Origin: Caballeronia mineralivorans PML1(12) | GTDB taxonomy: Bacteria > Pseudomonadota > Gammaproteobacteria > Burkholderiales > Burkholderiaceae | Assembly: GCF_001028175.1 (NCBI RefSeq) | Contig: NZ_AEJF01000173.1 | Span: 62,001 to 126,000, forward strand | DNA length: 64,000 nucleotides | Reading direction: 5' to 3' | In this document: positions 50,911 through 59,781 of the stretch, piece after piece | Layout: each line of letters begins with the position of its first letter | Numbering within the stretch: the first letter of the stretch is position 1 | The notes under the pieces: model-generated | The model's database searches: none | Seen by the model: the letters and a program-made list of their open reading frames with translations, nothing else | What the model was told of the DNA's origin: nothing | Position numbers and translations under genes: made by a program

Positions 50911-51642
50911 ATGAGCAAGACCCACTTCGGTTTTGAAACGGTCGACGAACAGGAAAAAGCGAAGAAGGTGGCGGGCGTTTTCGATTCGGTCGCGAGCAAC
51001 TACGACTTGATGAACGACCTGATGTCGGGCGGCTTGCATCGCGCGTGGAAATTCTTCGCAATCGGGCAGGCGAAGGTCCGTCCGGGTTACAAAGTGCTCG
51101 ATCTGGCAGGCGGGACGGGCGATCTGGCGAAAGCGTTCGCAAAACAGGCGGGCGAAAAAGGCGAGGTCTGGCACACGGATATCAATGAGTCGATGCTGCG
51201 CGTCGGGCGGGATCGCCTGATCGATCGAGGCGTGATCACACCCACGCTGATCTGTGACGCAGAGAAGATTCCGTTCCCGGATAATTATTTCGATGTAATT
51301 ACAGTTGCCTTTGGGCTTCGTAATATGACGCACAAAGATGGTGCGTTGGCAGAAATGTATCGGGTTTTGAAGCCGGGTGGACGGGTGCTCGTGCTGGAGT
51401 TTTCGAAGGTATGGGAGCCGTTAAAGAAAGCCTACGATCTCTACAGTTTCAAGTTTTTGCCGTGGCTTGGCGACAAGTTCGCGAAAGATGCAGATAGCTA
51501 CCGGTATCTCGCGGAGTCGATCCGGATGCATCCGGATCAGGAAACGCTGAAAATAATGATGGAACGCGCGGGATTGGATCGAGTCGAATATTACAATTTG
51601 TCAGGTGGCGTGGTAGCTTTACACGTCGGGACCAAATTTTAG
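50911..51642 (+). CDS. ubiE: Demethylmenaquinone/2-methoxy-6-polyprenyl-1,4-benzoquinol methyltransferase
   Basis: SAM-dependent C-methyltransferase of ubiquinone synthesis. The 243-residue protein has [20 protein letters not shown], the SAM-binding motif [10 protein letters not shown], and [20 protein letters not shown], all diagnostic of UbiE/COQ5. ATG 50911 ([11 protein letters not shown]) fits the family start; the upstream frame to 50839 is unsupported. First of four consecutive genes of which three (ubiE, ubiJ, ubiB) belong to the ubiquinone pathway. Confidence 0.96.
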   Translation: MSKTHFGFETVDEQEKAKKVAGVFDSVASNYDLMNDLMSGGLHRAWKFFAIGQAKVRPGYKVLDLAGGTGDLAKAFAKQAGEKGEVWHTDINESMLRVGRDRLIDRGVITPTLICDAEKIPFPDNYFDVITVAFGLRNMTHKDGALAEMYRVLKPGGRVLVLEFSKVWEPLKKAYDLYSFKFLPWLGDKFAKDADSYRYLAESIRMHPDQETLKIMMERAGLDRVEYYNLSGGVVALHVGTKF

Positions 51643-51667
51643 TGTTCCACTTTTATAAGGATTCGAA

Positions 51668-52690
51668 ATGTCCGATTCGCGCTTACCCCAAACTCGGGGT
51701 TTCCTGAAGTCGTTATTCAGGAAAGCCGGGGTCGTTGCGCTGGCTGGCGTAATCATGGCCGGTGCGTTGATCGCTGAAGATGCAGAGGCACGCCGCATGG
51801 GCGGCGGCCGCAGCTTGGGTCGTCAATCAACGACCGCAGCACAACAGAATCAAGCTACGCCGCCCTCGCAGTCCATGCAGTCGGGCCAGGCAGCTAACGC
51901 CCAGCGAGCAACACCGGCACCCGCACCGGCACCTGCCGCGCCGGCTGCACAGCCGGCGCGTAACCGCTGGATGGGACCGCTCGCCGGCCTGGCAGCGGGT
52001 CTCGGTATCGCCGCGCTGCTGTCTCACTTCGGCCTTGGCGGCGCGTTTGCTGGCGCAATGGCGAACATCATCATGATCGCGTTGATCGTGATGGCTGCCG
52101 TGATGATCTTCCGCTTCTTCATGAATCGCAGGAAGAACGCCAACACGCCGGCTTACGCAGGTGCCGGCGCGGGTTCGCCGTTTGGCGGCTCGGCGCGTAC
52201 CGAGTTTAATCAACACGAACCCAGCTATGTGCCGCCATCGGCGCCGGGTGGTTATGGCCCGTCGGCCGCTGCGCTGAGCAGCGCGAACACCGTGGACGCT
52301 GCGCCGCAAGTCGAAGTGCCCGCAGGCTTTGACACTGAAGCATTCGTGCGTAACGCGAAGGTTTATTTCGTGCGCTTGCAGGACGCATGGGATCGCGGCA
52401 ATTCCAACGACATCCGCGAATTCACCACGCCGGAAATGTTCGCGGAAGTGAAGCTGGACATCGATGCACGTGGCACGCAGCCAAATCGCACCGATGTCGT
52501 TCAGCTCAACGCCGACATTCTGGGCGTAGAGGATCGCGGCACGGAAAGTCTCGCCAGCGTGCGTTTCCACGGCCTGATTCGTGAAACGGAAGGCGCTGCT
52601 GCCGAGCCGTTCATCGAAATCTGGAACTTGTCGAAACAGAAGTACGGCAATGAAGGCTGGTTGCTCGCCGGGATTCAACAGGTCAGCTAA
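51668..52690 (+). CDS. Tim44-like domain membrane protein (TimA-type)
   Basis: A 340-residue protein. The N terminus has a hydrophobic segment (VVALAGVIMAGALIAEDAEA) that may be a signal or anchor, followed by a Gln/Ala/Pro-rich linker (about 45-100), a hydrophobic glycine-rich region with one or two membrane spans (about 108-155), and a C-terminal Tim44-like domain (about 215-340). Bacterial Tim44-domain proteins are related to the mitochondrial import motor subunit; their role is not settled. Located between ubiE and ubiJ, 25 bp after ubiE. Confidence 0.87.
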   Translation: MSDSRLPQTRGFLKSLFRKAGVVALAGVIMAGALIAEDAEARRMGGGRSLGRQSTTAAQQNQATPPSQSMQSGQAANAQRATPAPAPAPAAPAAQPARNRWMGPLAGLAAGLGIAALLSHFGLGGAFAGAMANIIMIALIVMAAVMIFRFFMNRRKNANTPAYAGAGAGSPFGGSARTEFNQHEPSYVPPSAPGGYGPSAAALSSANTVDAAPQVEVPAGFDTEAFVRNAKVYFVRLQDAWDRGNSNDIREFTTPEMFAEVKLDIDARGTQPNRTDVVQLNADILGVEDRGTESLASVRFHGLIRETEGAAAEPFIEIWNLSKQKYGNEGWLLAGIQQVS

Positions 52691-52692
52691 TT

Positions 52693-52728
52693 GGGCTCAT
52701 GAGCGGGCTGATGAGTGGGCTGATCGAG
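52693..52728 (+). repeat. Three tandem 12-bp repeats after the Tim44 gene
   Basis: GGGCTCATGAGC, GGGCTGATGAGT and GGGCTGATCGAG follow one another without gaps, starting 2 bp after the stop codon. Copies differ at one to three positions. Confidence 0.7.
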
Positions 52729-52824
52729 CCGGTCGTCCAGGCTTTGTCGGCTAGGTCTTATGGCTAACGTCAAGGTGTGGCGGCCAAGGGCCAAACGACA
52801 ACGCCCGTTGCAAAGGTAGAATAG

Positions 52825-52859
52825 AAACCCGCGCGAGTGACCGCTTGCGCGGGTTTTTT
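52825..52859 (+). terminator. Terminator-like hairpin directly before ubiJ
   Basis: AAACCCGCGC (52825-52834) and GCGCGGGTTT (52847-52856) form a perfect 10-bp stem with a 12-nt loop and a run of six T (52854-52859). It ends 13 bp before the ubiJ start codon, leaving no room for a downstream promoter, so it may act as an attenuator or partial terminator within the ubi cluster. Confidence 0.85.
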
Positions 52860-52872
52860 CATCTCAGAGCCG

Positions 52873-53577
52873 ATGACGCACGCAGACGAATTCGCCCACC
52901 CCGTAGCAACTTCTGCCTCCCAGGCCGCTGCCAGAACCGCGTCGAAAGCGTTCGCGGCCGCTGTGAACCACGTGCTCGCGCGCGAATCGTGGGCTCGCGA
53001 GCGGCTTACGCCATACGCCGGCAAAACCGCGCGGCTCGTGCTTTCACCGTTCGCGTTGTTGCTGATGGTCCAGCCGGACGGGTTGATTGCCGCCATCGAC
53101 GAAACCGAAGCGCCGACTTTCGACGTGACCCTCTCTGTTCCCACTGAGGCCGTCCCTACGTTCCTGCAAGGCGGTCAGGCGGCCGTGATGAAACACGTGC
53201 GCATAGAAGGCGACGCTGAATTTGCGACCACCATTGCGAAGCTGGCCGAGCATCTGCGCTGGGAGCCAGAAGAAGATCTGGCGCGCGTGATTGGCGACGC
53301 TCCCGCTCACCGCATCGGCTCGACCGTGCGCAAGGTCGGTGAACAGGCGCGCCGTTCGGGACGCAATTTGCTCGAATCGGTGGCCGAATACCTGCTCGAC
53401 GAACAACCTCAACTCGTGCGCCGTAGCGCTCTCGATACGTTCAATGCTGAGCTGTCGACTGCCCGGGACGCGCTCGCGCGCGTCGAAAAACGCATCGAGC
53501 GACTCGAACAAAAAGCCGAAGCCCGAGGCGCATCAGCGTCCGGCGCTGCCGCGTCAGCGCGCGGCACGAGCAAGTAA
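52873..53577 (+). CDS. ubiJ: Ubiquinone biosynthesis accessory factor UbiJ (SCP2 domain)
   Basis: Lipid-binding accessory protein that with UbiK supports the soluble Ubi complex. The 234-residue protein has an SCP2-like domain (roughly residues 20-130, including LVLSPFALLLMVQPDGLIAA) and a C-terminal coiled-coil-like helix (ARDALARVEKRIERLEQKAE). ATG 52873 (MTHADEF) is chosen because the longer frame to 52837 would begin inside the hairpin just upstream. It is followed 11 bp later by ubiB, the standard order. Confidence 0.9.
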   Translation: MTHADEFAHPVATSASQAAARTASKAFAAAVNHVLARESWARERLTPYAGKTARLVLSPFALLLMVQPDGLIAAIDETEAPTFDVTLSVPTEAVPTFLQGGQAAVMKHVRIEGDAEFATTIAKLAEHLRWEPEEDLARVIGDAPAHRIGSTVRKVGEQARRSGRNLLESVAEYLLDEQPQLVRRSALDTFNAELSTARDALARVEKRIERLEQKAEARGASASGAAASARGTSK

Positions 53578-53588
53578 TGGGCTGAACC

Positions 53589-55166
53589 ATGCGTTTTCTG
53601 CGTTTCCTCAAGATTTTTTTCACGGTAGTGCGATTCGGGCTCGATGAACTGGTGCTGAGCGGCATCCAGGACCGGCGCGTTCGCGTGCTGATGCGCGTTA
53701 CCACGTTCGGCCGCAAGTTCGAGGTCGAGCGCGGCGTGCGCTTGCGTCTTGCACTCGAAAGCCTCGGGCCGATCTTCGTGAAGTTCGGGCAGGTGCTATC
53801 TACACGGCGCGATCTGCTGCCTGTAGATATAGCGAATGAACTCGCCAAGCTGCAGGATCAGGTGCCGCCGTTCGATTCGGACGTGGCTATCGCGATCGTC
53901 GAAAAGTCGCTGGGCTCGCCCATCGACGTGTTGTTCGATGACTTCGAACGGGTGCCGGTGGCGAGTGCCTCGATTGCGCAGGTGCACTTCGCCCGGATCA
54001 AGACCGGCGCGCACGCGGGCAAGGCGGTGGCCGTGAAGGTGTTGCGGCCGAACATGCTGCCCGTGATCGACTCCGATCTCGCATTGCTGCGGGACATTGC
54101 ATACTGGACCGAGCGGCTGTGGGCGGACGGCAAGCGGCTGAAACCGCGCGAGGTGGTCGCGGAGTTCGATAAATATCTCCACGACGAACTCGACCTGATG
54201 CGAGAGGCCGCGAACGGCAGCCAGTTGCGGCGCAATTTTGCGGGCCTCGATCTGCTGATGGTGCCCGAGATGTATTGGGATTATTCCGCGCCCACCGTGC
54301 TTGTGATGGAGCGCATGGTTGGCGTGCCGATCAGCCAGGTCGAGGTCTTGCGAGCGGCAGGCGTGGATATCCCGAAGCTGGCGCAGGAAGGCGTCGAGAT
54401 CTTCTTCACGCAGGTATTCCGCGACGGCTTTTTTCACGCCGACATGCATCCCGGCAACATCCAGGTGAGTCTCGCGGAAGAGACGTTCGGGCGGTATATC
54501 GCGCTGGATTTCGGGATTGTCGGCGCGCTGTCAGACTTCGATAAAAACTATCTCGCGCAGAATTTCCTGGCGTTCTTCAAGCGCGACTATCACCGCGTGG
54601 CCACCCTGCATCTGGAGTCGGGCTGGGTGCCGCCGGATACGCGCGTCGAGGAATTGGAAAGCGCAATTCGCGCCGTCTGCGAGCCGTACTTCGATCGCGC
54701 GCTGAAGGACATTTCGCTTGGCCAGGTGCTGATGCGGCTGTTTTCCACCTCGCGTCGTTTCAATGTCGAGATTCAGCCGCAACTCGTGTTGCTGCAGAAA
54801 ACCATGCTGAATGTGGAGGGCCTTGGCCGTTCGCTCGATCCTGAACTCGATCTGTGGAAAACGGCCAAGCCGTATCTCGAACGCTGGATGAACGAGCAGG
54901 TCGGCTGGCGCGGCTGGTACGAAAGGCTGAAACTGGAAGCGCCGCAATGGAGCAAGACGATGCCGCAGTTGCCGCGGCTGATCCATCAGCTGCTGGCTGA
55001 CCGGCACGATCAGCCGCGCGGCGGCAACGACGAACTGATGCGCATGATCCTGGTCGAGCAGAAACGCACCAACCGGTTGTTGCAGGCATTGCTGATATTC
55101 GGGCTGGCCGTGGGCGCGGGCGCCGTGCTCGCCGAGTTCTGGCAGGTATTTGCGTACGGAGGTTGA
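53589..55166 (+). CDS. ubiB: Ubiquinone biosynthesis regulatory protein kinase-like UbiB
   Basis: Atypical ABC1/ADCK kinase-like ATPase required for ubiquinone synthesis. The 525-residue protein carries the KxGQ-type motif in [16 protein letters not shown], the alanine-rich loop [13 protein letters not shown], the VAVKVLRPN lysine, the catalytic-loop equivalent [10 protein letters not shown] and the metal-binding ALDFGIVG, and ends with hydrophobic segment(s) ([18 protein letters not shown]) that anchor it in the inner membrane. Confidence 0.95.
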   Translation: MRFLRFLKIFFTVVRFGLDELVLSGIQDRRVRVLMRVTTFGRKFEVERGVRLRLALESLGPIFVKFGQVLSTRRDLLPVDIANELAKLQDQVPPFDSDVAIAIVEKSLGSPIDVLFDDFERVPVASASIAQVHFARIKTGAHAGKAVAVKVLRPNMLPVIDSDLALLRDIAYWTERLWADGKRLKPREVVAEFDKYLHDELDLMREAANGSQLRRNFAGLDLLMVPEMYWDYSAPTVLVMERMVGVPISQVEVLRAAGVDIPKLAQEGVEIFFTQVFRDGFFHADMHPGNIQVSLAEETFGRYIALDFGIVGALSDFDKNYLAQNFLAFFKRDYHRVATLHLESGWVPPDTRVEELESAIRAVCEPYFDRALKDISLGQVLMRLFSTSRRFNVEIQPQLVLLQKTMLNVEGLGRSLDPELDLWKTAKPYLERWMNEQVGWRGWYERLKLEAPQWSKTMPQLPRLIHQLLADRHDQPRGGNDELMRMILVEQKRTNRLLQALLIFGLAVGAGAVLAEFWQVFAYGG

Positions 55167-55173
55167 GGGCACC

Positions 55174-55833
55174 ATGACAGACACTCGCAAACCCGCCGCT
55201 CCCGCTATTCCTCTCACCTTCGAAACGCGCGACTCGAATTCCCCCGATTTCTGGAATGAACGCTTCGATCAGCACTTTACACCCTGGGATCAGGCCGGCG
55301 TACCCGAGGCGTTTCAGACGTTTGCTCTGGCACATCGCGACACGTTGCAGAACGTGCTGATTCCCGGCTGTGGCAGCGCGTACGAAGCACTTTGGCTTGC
55401 GCGCGAAAACTGGCCGGTGAAGGCTATCGATTTTTCACCCAGCGCCGTCGCGGCGGCGCGCGAGCAATTGGGCGAGCACGCGGGGGTTGTCGAACAGGCG
55501 GATTTCTTCGCGTATCGGCCGCCATTCGAAACGAACTGGATCTATGAGCGCGCGTTCTTGTGCGCGTTGCCGCGTGAGCGTTGGCAGGACTACGCCGTGC
55601 GCATGGCTGAATTGCTGCGGCCCGGCGCGCTGCTGGCCGGCTTCTATTTCCTCGGTGCGACGCCCAAGGGGCCGCCGTTCGGCATTGAGCGGAGCGCACT
55701 CGATGCACTGCTTACGCCATATTTCGAGCTGGTGGAGGAGCACGAGGTGACTGGTTCCATCGATGTCTTCGCGGGACGCGAACGCTGGCTCACCTGGCGG
55801 CGGCGCGCGCCGCAAGCCGGATCTGCCGCCTAA
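55174..55833 (+). CDS. TPMT-family SAM-dependent methyltransferase
   Basis: A 219-residue class I methyltransferase of the thiopurine S-methyltransferase-like family: SPDFWNERFDQHFTPWDQAG, the SAM-binding LIPGCGSAYEALWLA, and FDQADFF-type acidic region (VVEQADFFAY). Bacterial relatives methylate selenium, tellurium or thiol compounds; the substrate here is unknown. ATG 55174 lies 7 bp after the ubiB stop; the frame from 55150 overlaps ubiB. Confidence 0.86.
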   Translation: MTDTRKPAAPAIPLTFETRDSNSPDFWNERFDQHFTPWDQAGVPEAFQTFALAHRDTLQNVLIPGCGSAYEALWLARENWPVKAIDFSPSAVAAAREQLGEHAGVVEQADFFAYRPPFETNWIYERAFLCALPRERWQDYAVRMAELLRPGALLAGFYFLGATPKGPPFGIERSALDALLTPYFELVEEHEVTGSIDVFAGRERWLTWRRRAPQAGSAA

Positions 55834-56016
55834 CCGCGTTATTCCGGACATTGGCTGCACCGGGCAGCACACGCCCACTACACGCCGCACACCGGCGAAT
55901 CCTCCTGCATCCACCTGTGTCGCGTTTCTACGAAAGAAACACGCGCAAACCTGCTCCATCACCTTGAAACCCGCGCCTGCGAGCCCAAAATTAAGGGGCC
56001 GCCGATGGTTTGCGGC

Positions 56017-56022
56017 TATAAT
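56017..56022 (+). promoter_or_regulatory. -10 element upstream of fmdB-type gene
   Basis: A perfect TATAAT lies 46 bp before the start at 56068, in the 234-bp gap after the methyltransferase gene. No matching -35 at 17 bp is evident. Confidence 0.5.
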
Positions 56023-56067
56023 TCAAGGCTTTGCAAGCGCCGAAACGTTAATCGTAGGAAGAGTGAC

Positions 56068-56463
56068 ATGCCGATCTACGCGTACCGCTGCGAGTCCTGC
56101 GGCTTCGAAAAAGACGCGCTCCAGAAAATGAGCGATGCGCCGCTCACCCACTGTCCGCAGTGCGGGAAAGACACATTCGTCAAGCAAGTTACCGCTGCGG
56201 GCTTTCAGTTGAAAGGCTCCGGCTGGTACGTAACCGACTTCCGCGGCGGCAACAATGGTGCGGCCGCCAAGAAGGACGATGGCGCCAAAGCCGCAACGAA
56301 GAGCGAAGGCGCGTCAGATTCGGGAAATTCGGGTAGTTCGGGTAGCGAGTCTTCGAAATCCGATTCGTCCACCGCAGGCGCGGCTGCATCGGATAGTTCG
56401 AAGAGCAGCACGGCGTCTGCACCCGCGGCATCGTCGAAACCGGCTGCTCCGGCGTCGAATTGA
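56068..56463 (+). CDS. FmdB-family zinc ribbon protein
   Basis: A 131-residue protein. The N-terminal 55 residues are an FmdB/CxxC_CxxC_SSSS regulatory zinc ribbon: MPIYAYRCESCGFEKDAL with paired cysteines C8-x2-C11, and THCPQCGKDTF with the second CxxC. The remainder is a Ser/Ala/Lys-rich low-complexity tail. Family members are small putative regulators of unknown target. ATG 56068 has AGGAAGAG upstream. DUF502 and aspS genes follow, a conserved beta-proteobacterial order. Confidence 0.9.
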   Translation: MPIYAYRCESCGFEKDALQKMSDAPLTHCPQCGKDTFVKQVTAAGFQLKGSGWYVTDFRGGNNGAAAKKDDGAKAATKSEGASDSGNSGSSGSESSKSDSSTAGAAASDSSKSSTASAPAASSKPAAPASN

Positions 56464-56658
56464 CGCTGTCCGGTTCCCTGGAACGAAGCGCGAAGTCTGA
56501 AACGGAAACGAAGCTCGACCCGCGCCTCCACCGCGCTCAACCGCTCGATCTGTCCGATCGTACGCACGCAGATGTCCGCCCGAAACCCACGACGTAACAT
56601 CGGGCGGCGAACCAGCCAAACCGCGAAATCCAAGCGGGGCGGCCTTCCGGCTGTGTAA

Positions 56659-57315
56659 ATGACGACCAAAAAGACTACGTTGAAATCCGTGTTCGCGACC
56701 GGCCTGCTGGTGCTGGTGCCGCTCGCCATCACCTTATGGGTGATCGGGCTCGTGATCGGAACCATGGACCAGACGCTCCTGCTGCTGCCGGAATCCTGGC
56801 AGCCCGAGCGGCTCTTCGGCTTTCATCTGCCGGGCCTCGGCGCTGTGCTGACGCTGGCTTTCATTTTCGTCGTGGGCTTGCTCACGCAGAACTTCGTCGG
56901 CCAGAAACTGGTCGAGTGGTGGAATGTGATCGTGCGCCACATTCCCGTGGTTGGACCGCTGTATACCAGCGTCAAACAAGTGTCGGACACGTTGCTCTCC
57001 AGCAGCGGCAACGCGTTCCGCAAGGCACTGTTGATCCGGTACCCGCATTCGGGGTCGTACACCATCGGTTTCCTGACGGGCATTCCTGGCGGCGACGTAG
57101 TCAATCACCTGACCGAAGAACATGTGAGCGTCTACGTGCCGACCACGCCGAATCCCACCTCGGGCTTCTTCCTGATGGTGCCGAAAAGCGAAGTCATCGA
57201 GCTCGACATGTCTGTCGATGCTGCGTTGAAGTACATCGTGTCAATGGGAGTAGTCGCGCCGTCCATGCCGCAAGCGCAGGCCGCGCCGCGCCGCCCCGTC
57301 GATCCGCCGCTGTAA
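56659..57315 (+). CDS. DUF502 membrane protein
   Basis: A 218-residue inner-membrane protein with two hydrophobic segments (about residues 10-32, SVFATGLLVLVPLAITLWVI, and 55-78) followed by a soluble DUF502 domain containing IPVVGPLYTSVKQVSDTLLS and VYVPTTPNPTSGFFLMVPKS, a highly conserved family stretch. The function is unknown. It precedes aspS by 77 bp. Confidence 0.9.
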   Translation: MTTKKTTLKSVFATGLLVLVPLAITLWVIGLVIGTMDQTLLLLPESWQPERLFGFHLPGLGAVLTLAFIFVVGLLTQNFVGQKLVEWWNVIVRHIPVVGPLYTSVKQVSDTLLSSSGNAFRKALLIRYPHSGSYTIGFLTGIPGGDVVNHLTEEHVSVYVPTTPNPTSGFFLMVPKSEVIELDMSVDAALKYIVSMGVVAPSMPQAQAAPRRPVDPPL

Positions 57316-57392
57316 TGCCGGCGTGCTGCGAACAGCGTTTTGAGCTTGTTCGCGCGCGCCGTTGATCAATGAATAACGAAAGACACAACATC

Positions 57393-59195
57393 ATGTCGAT
57401 GAGATCTGAATACTGCGGTCTGGTGACCGAAGCCTTGCTGGGCCAAAGCGTTTCGCTGTGCGGCTGGGTACATCGCCGGCGCGATCACGGCGGCGTCATT
57501 TTTATCGATCTGCGCGACCGCGAGGGCCTCGTGCAGGTCGTGTGCGATCCGGATCGCGCAGAAATGTTCAAGGTGGCCGAAGGCGTGCGCAACGAGTTTT
57601 GCGTGCAGGTGAAAGGCGTGGTGCGCAGCCGCCCGGAAGGCACGGCGAACGCCGGGCTGACCAGCGGCAAGATTGAAGTGCTGTGCCATGAGCTGAATGT
57701 GCTGAACGCGTCGGTGACGCCGCCGTTCCAGCTCGACGACGACAACCTTTCCGAAACCACGCGCCTTACGCACCGCGTGCTCGACCTGCGTCGTCCGCAG
57801 ATGCAACAGAACTTGCGCTTGCGGTATCGCGTGGCTATTGAAGTGCGCAAGTACCTGGACGCGCAGGGTTTTATCGATATTGAAACGCCGATGCTCACCA
57901 AGAGCACGCCGGAAGGCGCGCGCGATTACCTGGTGCCGTCGCGTACCAACCCGGGCCAGTTCTTCGCGCTGCCGCAGTCGCCGCAATTGTTCAAGCAGCT
58001 GCTGATGGTGGCGAACTTCGATCGCTACTATCAGATCGTGAAATGTTTCCGCGACGAAGATTTGCGCGCCGATCGTCAGCCGGAATTCACCCAGATCGAC
58101 TGCGAAACGTCGTTTTTGACGGAACAGGAAATCCGCGATCTGTTCGAAGCGATGATCCGTCACGTTTTCAAGGAAACGATCAACGTCTCGCTCGACGAGA
58201 AATTCCCGGTCATGCTGTATTCGGAAGCCATGCGCCGCTTTGGGTCGGACAAGCCGGACCTGCGCGTGAAGCTGGAATTCGCTGATCTGACGGACGCTGT
58301 TCGCGATGTCGACTTCAAGGTCTTCAGCACGCCGGCGAACTCGAAGGACGGCCGCGTGGCGGCGTTGCGCGTGCCGAAGGGCGCGGATCTGTCGCGTGGG
58401 GATATCGACGGGTACACGGAATTCGTGCGCATCTACGGCGCGAAGGGCTTGGCCTGGATCAAGGTCAACGACGTGACGAAGGGTCGTGACGGCCTGCAAA
58501 GCCCGATCGTGAAGAACCTGCACGAAGCCGCGATCGCCGCGATCATGGAACGTACGGGCGCGCAGGACGGCGACATCATTTTCTTCGCAGCGGATCGCGC
58601 GAAAGTGGTCAACGACAGCCTGGGCGCGTTGCGTCTGAAGATTGGTCATTCGGAGTTCGGCCGTGCGAACGGGCTGTTCGAATCGGGCTGGAAGCCGCTG
58701 TGGGTGACCGACTTCCCGATGTTCGAATTCGATGAAGAAGACAACCGCTACGTGGCCGCGCATCATCCGTTCACGAGCCCGAAGGACGAGCACCTGGAAT
58801 ATCTGGAAACGGATCCGGGCCGTTGTCTGGCCAAGGCCTACGACATGGTGCTGAACGGCTGGGAAATCGGCGGCGGATCGGTTCGGATCTATCAGGAAGA
58901 AGTGCAGAGCAAGGTGTTCCGCGCGCTCAAGATCAGCGCTGAAGAGGCACGGATCAAGTTCGGCTTCCTGCTCGACGCGCTGCAGTACGGCGCGCCGCCG
59001 CATGGTGGTATTGCGTTCGGGCTGGACCGGATCGTCACGATGATGGCGGGCGCCGATTCCATCCGCGACGTGATCGCCTTCCCGAAGACGCAGCGCGCGA
59101 CCGACTTGCTGACGCAGGCGCCGAGCGAAGTGGACGAGAAGCAGTTGAAGGAACTGCATATTCGTTTGCGTGCGCCGGAGCAGAAGGTGCAGTAA
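57393..59195 (+). CDS. aspS: Aspartate-tRNA ligase
   Basis: Class II aminoacyl-tRNA synthetase of 600 residues. An N-terminal OB-fold anticodon-binding domain ([20 protein letters not shown]) is followed by the catalytic core with motif 2 [19 protein letters not shown], a bacterial GAD insertion domain (about 285-420), and motif 3 [16 protein letters not shown] 57393 gives the expected family length; ATG 57369 would add 8 residues. Closed by a strong terminator. Confidence 0.97.
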   Translation: MSMRSEYCGLVTEALLGQSVSLCGWVHRRRDHGGVIFIDLRDREGLVQVVCDPDRAEMFKVAEGVRNEFCVQVKGVVRSRPEGTANAGLTSGKIEVLCHELNVLNASVTPPFQLDDDNLSETTRLTHRVLDLRRPQMQQNLRLRYRVAIEVRKYLDAQGFIDIETPMLTKSTPEGARDYLVPSRTNPGQFFALPQSPQLFKQLLMVANFDRYYQIVKCFRDEDLRADRQPEFTQIDCETSFLTEQEIRDLFEAMIRHVFKETINVSLDEKFPVMLYSEAMRRFGSDKPDLRVKLEFADLTDAVRDVDFKVFSTPANSKDGRVAALRVPKGADLSRGDIDGYTEFVRIYGAKGLAWIKVNDVTKGRDGLQSPIVKNLHEAAIAAIMERTGAQDGDIIFFAADRAKVVNDSLGALRLKIGHSEFGRANGLFESGWKPLWVTDFPMFEFDEEDNRYVAAHHPFTSPKDEHLEYLETDPGRCLAKAYDMVLNGWEIGGGSVRIYQEEVQSKVFRALKISAEEARIKFGFLLDALQYGAPPHGGIAFGLDRIVTMMAGADSIRDVIAFPKTQRATDLLTQAPSEVDEKQLKELHIRLRAPEQKVQ

Positions 59196-59221
59196 GCGTA
59201 GCAAGTTGCAGCATCCGAAAT

Positions 59222-59255
59222 GAAAAAGGCGCCTAGTGCGCCTTTTTCGTTTTTT
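59222..59255 (+). terminator. Intrinsic terminator of aspS
   Basis: GAAAAAGGCGC (59222-59232) and GCGCCTTTTTC (59238-59248) form an 11-bp perfect stem with loop CTAGT, followed by further T residues. It starts 27 bp after the aspS stop codon and is symmetrical enough to act in both directions. Confidence 0.92.
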
Positions 59256-59304
59256 AGGTTACATTCTTCGGCCAGCTTCCACGAATGGCCGCACCGTTTC
59301 CACC

Positions 59305-59781
59305 ATGCCCAAGCCGCCGAAAATCCCCGAATCCGTCCTTGTCGTCATCCACACGCCCGAAATGGACGTGCTCGTCATCGAGCGCGCCGACCGGCCGGGT
59401 TTCTGGCAGTCCGTGACGGGCTCGAAAGATCACATCGATGAACCGATAGCCCTGACTGCCGCGCGCGAAGTGGCCGAGGAAACAGGGATCGTGATCGGCA
59501 GCCCAACCGTGCCGGAACGCTCGCTGATCGATTGGCATCATCAGATTGAATACGACATCTATCCCGAATGGCGGCATCGGTATGCCGAAGGCGTTGTGCG
59601 CAACGTAGAGCACCAGTTCAGCCTGCTCGTGCCGCATTGCCTGGAAGTGACCCTGGCGCCGCGCGAGCACACGGCATTTCTCTGGCTGCCGTTCCGGGAG
59701 GCGGCGGCGAAGTGTTTTTCATCGTCGAATCGTGAGGCGATCTTGCAATTGCCCGAGCGCCTCGCGGAGCACAACCGGTGA
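59305..59781 (+). CDS. nudB: Dihydroneopterin triphosphate diphosphatase
   Basis: Nudix hydrolase of 158 residues acting in folate synthesis. It begins MPKPPKIPESVLVVIHTPEM and has the Nudix box spanning GSKDHIDEPIALTAAREVAEETGI (59425-59496), and WRHRYAEGVVRNVEHQFSL matching NudB. Start ATG 59305 is chosen because the earlier frame overlaps the aspS terminator. Its TGA stop overlaps the GTG start of the next gene. Confidence 0.9.
   Translation: MPKPPKIPESVLVVIHTPEMDVLVIERADRPGFWQSVTGSKDHIDEPIALTAAREVAEETGIVIGSPTVPERSLIDWHHQIEYDIYPEWRHRYAEGVVRNVEHQFSLLVPHCLEVTLAPREHTAFLWLPFREAAAKCFSSSNREAILQLPERLAEHNR

Noticed and set aside
52837-52872. Longer ubiJ start (MTACAGFF...)
   Set aside because: It would begin inside the terminator-like hairpin and lacks a ribosome binding site; ATG 52873 is preferred.
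57366-59204. 612-codon antisense open frame opposite aspS
   Set aside because: A histidine/arginine/alanine-rich shadow of a high-G+C gene; aspS has all synthetase motifs on the plus strand.
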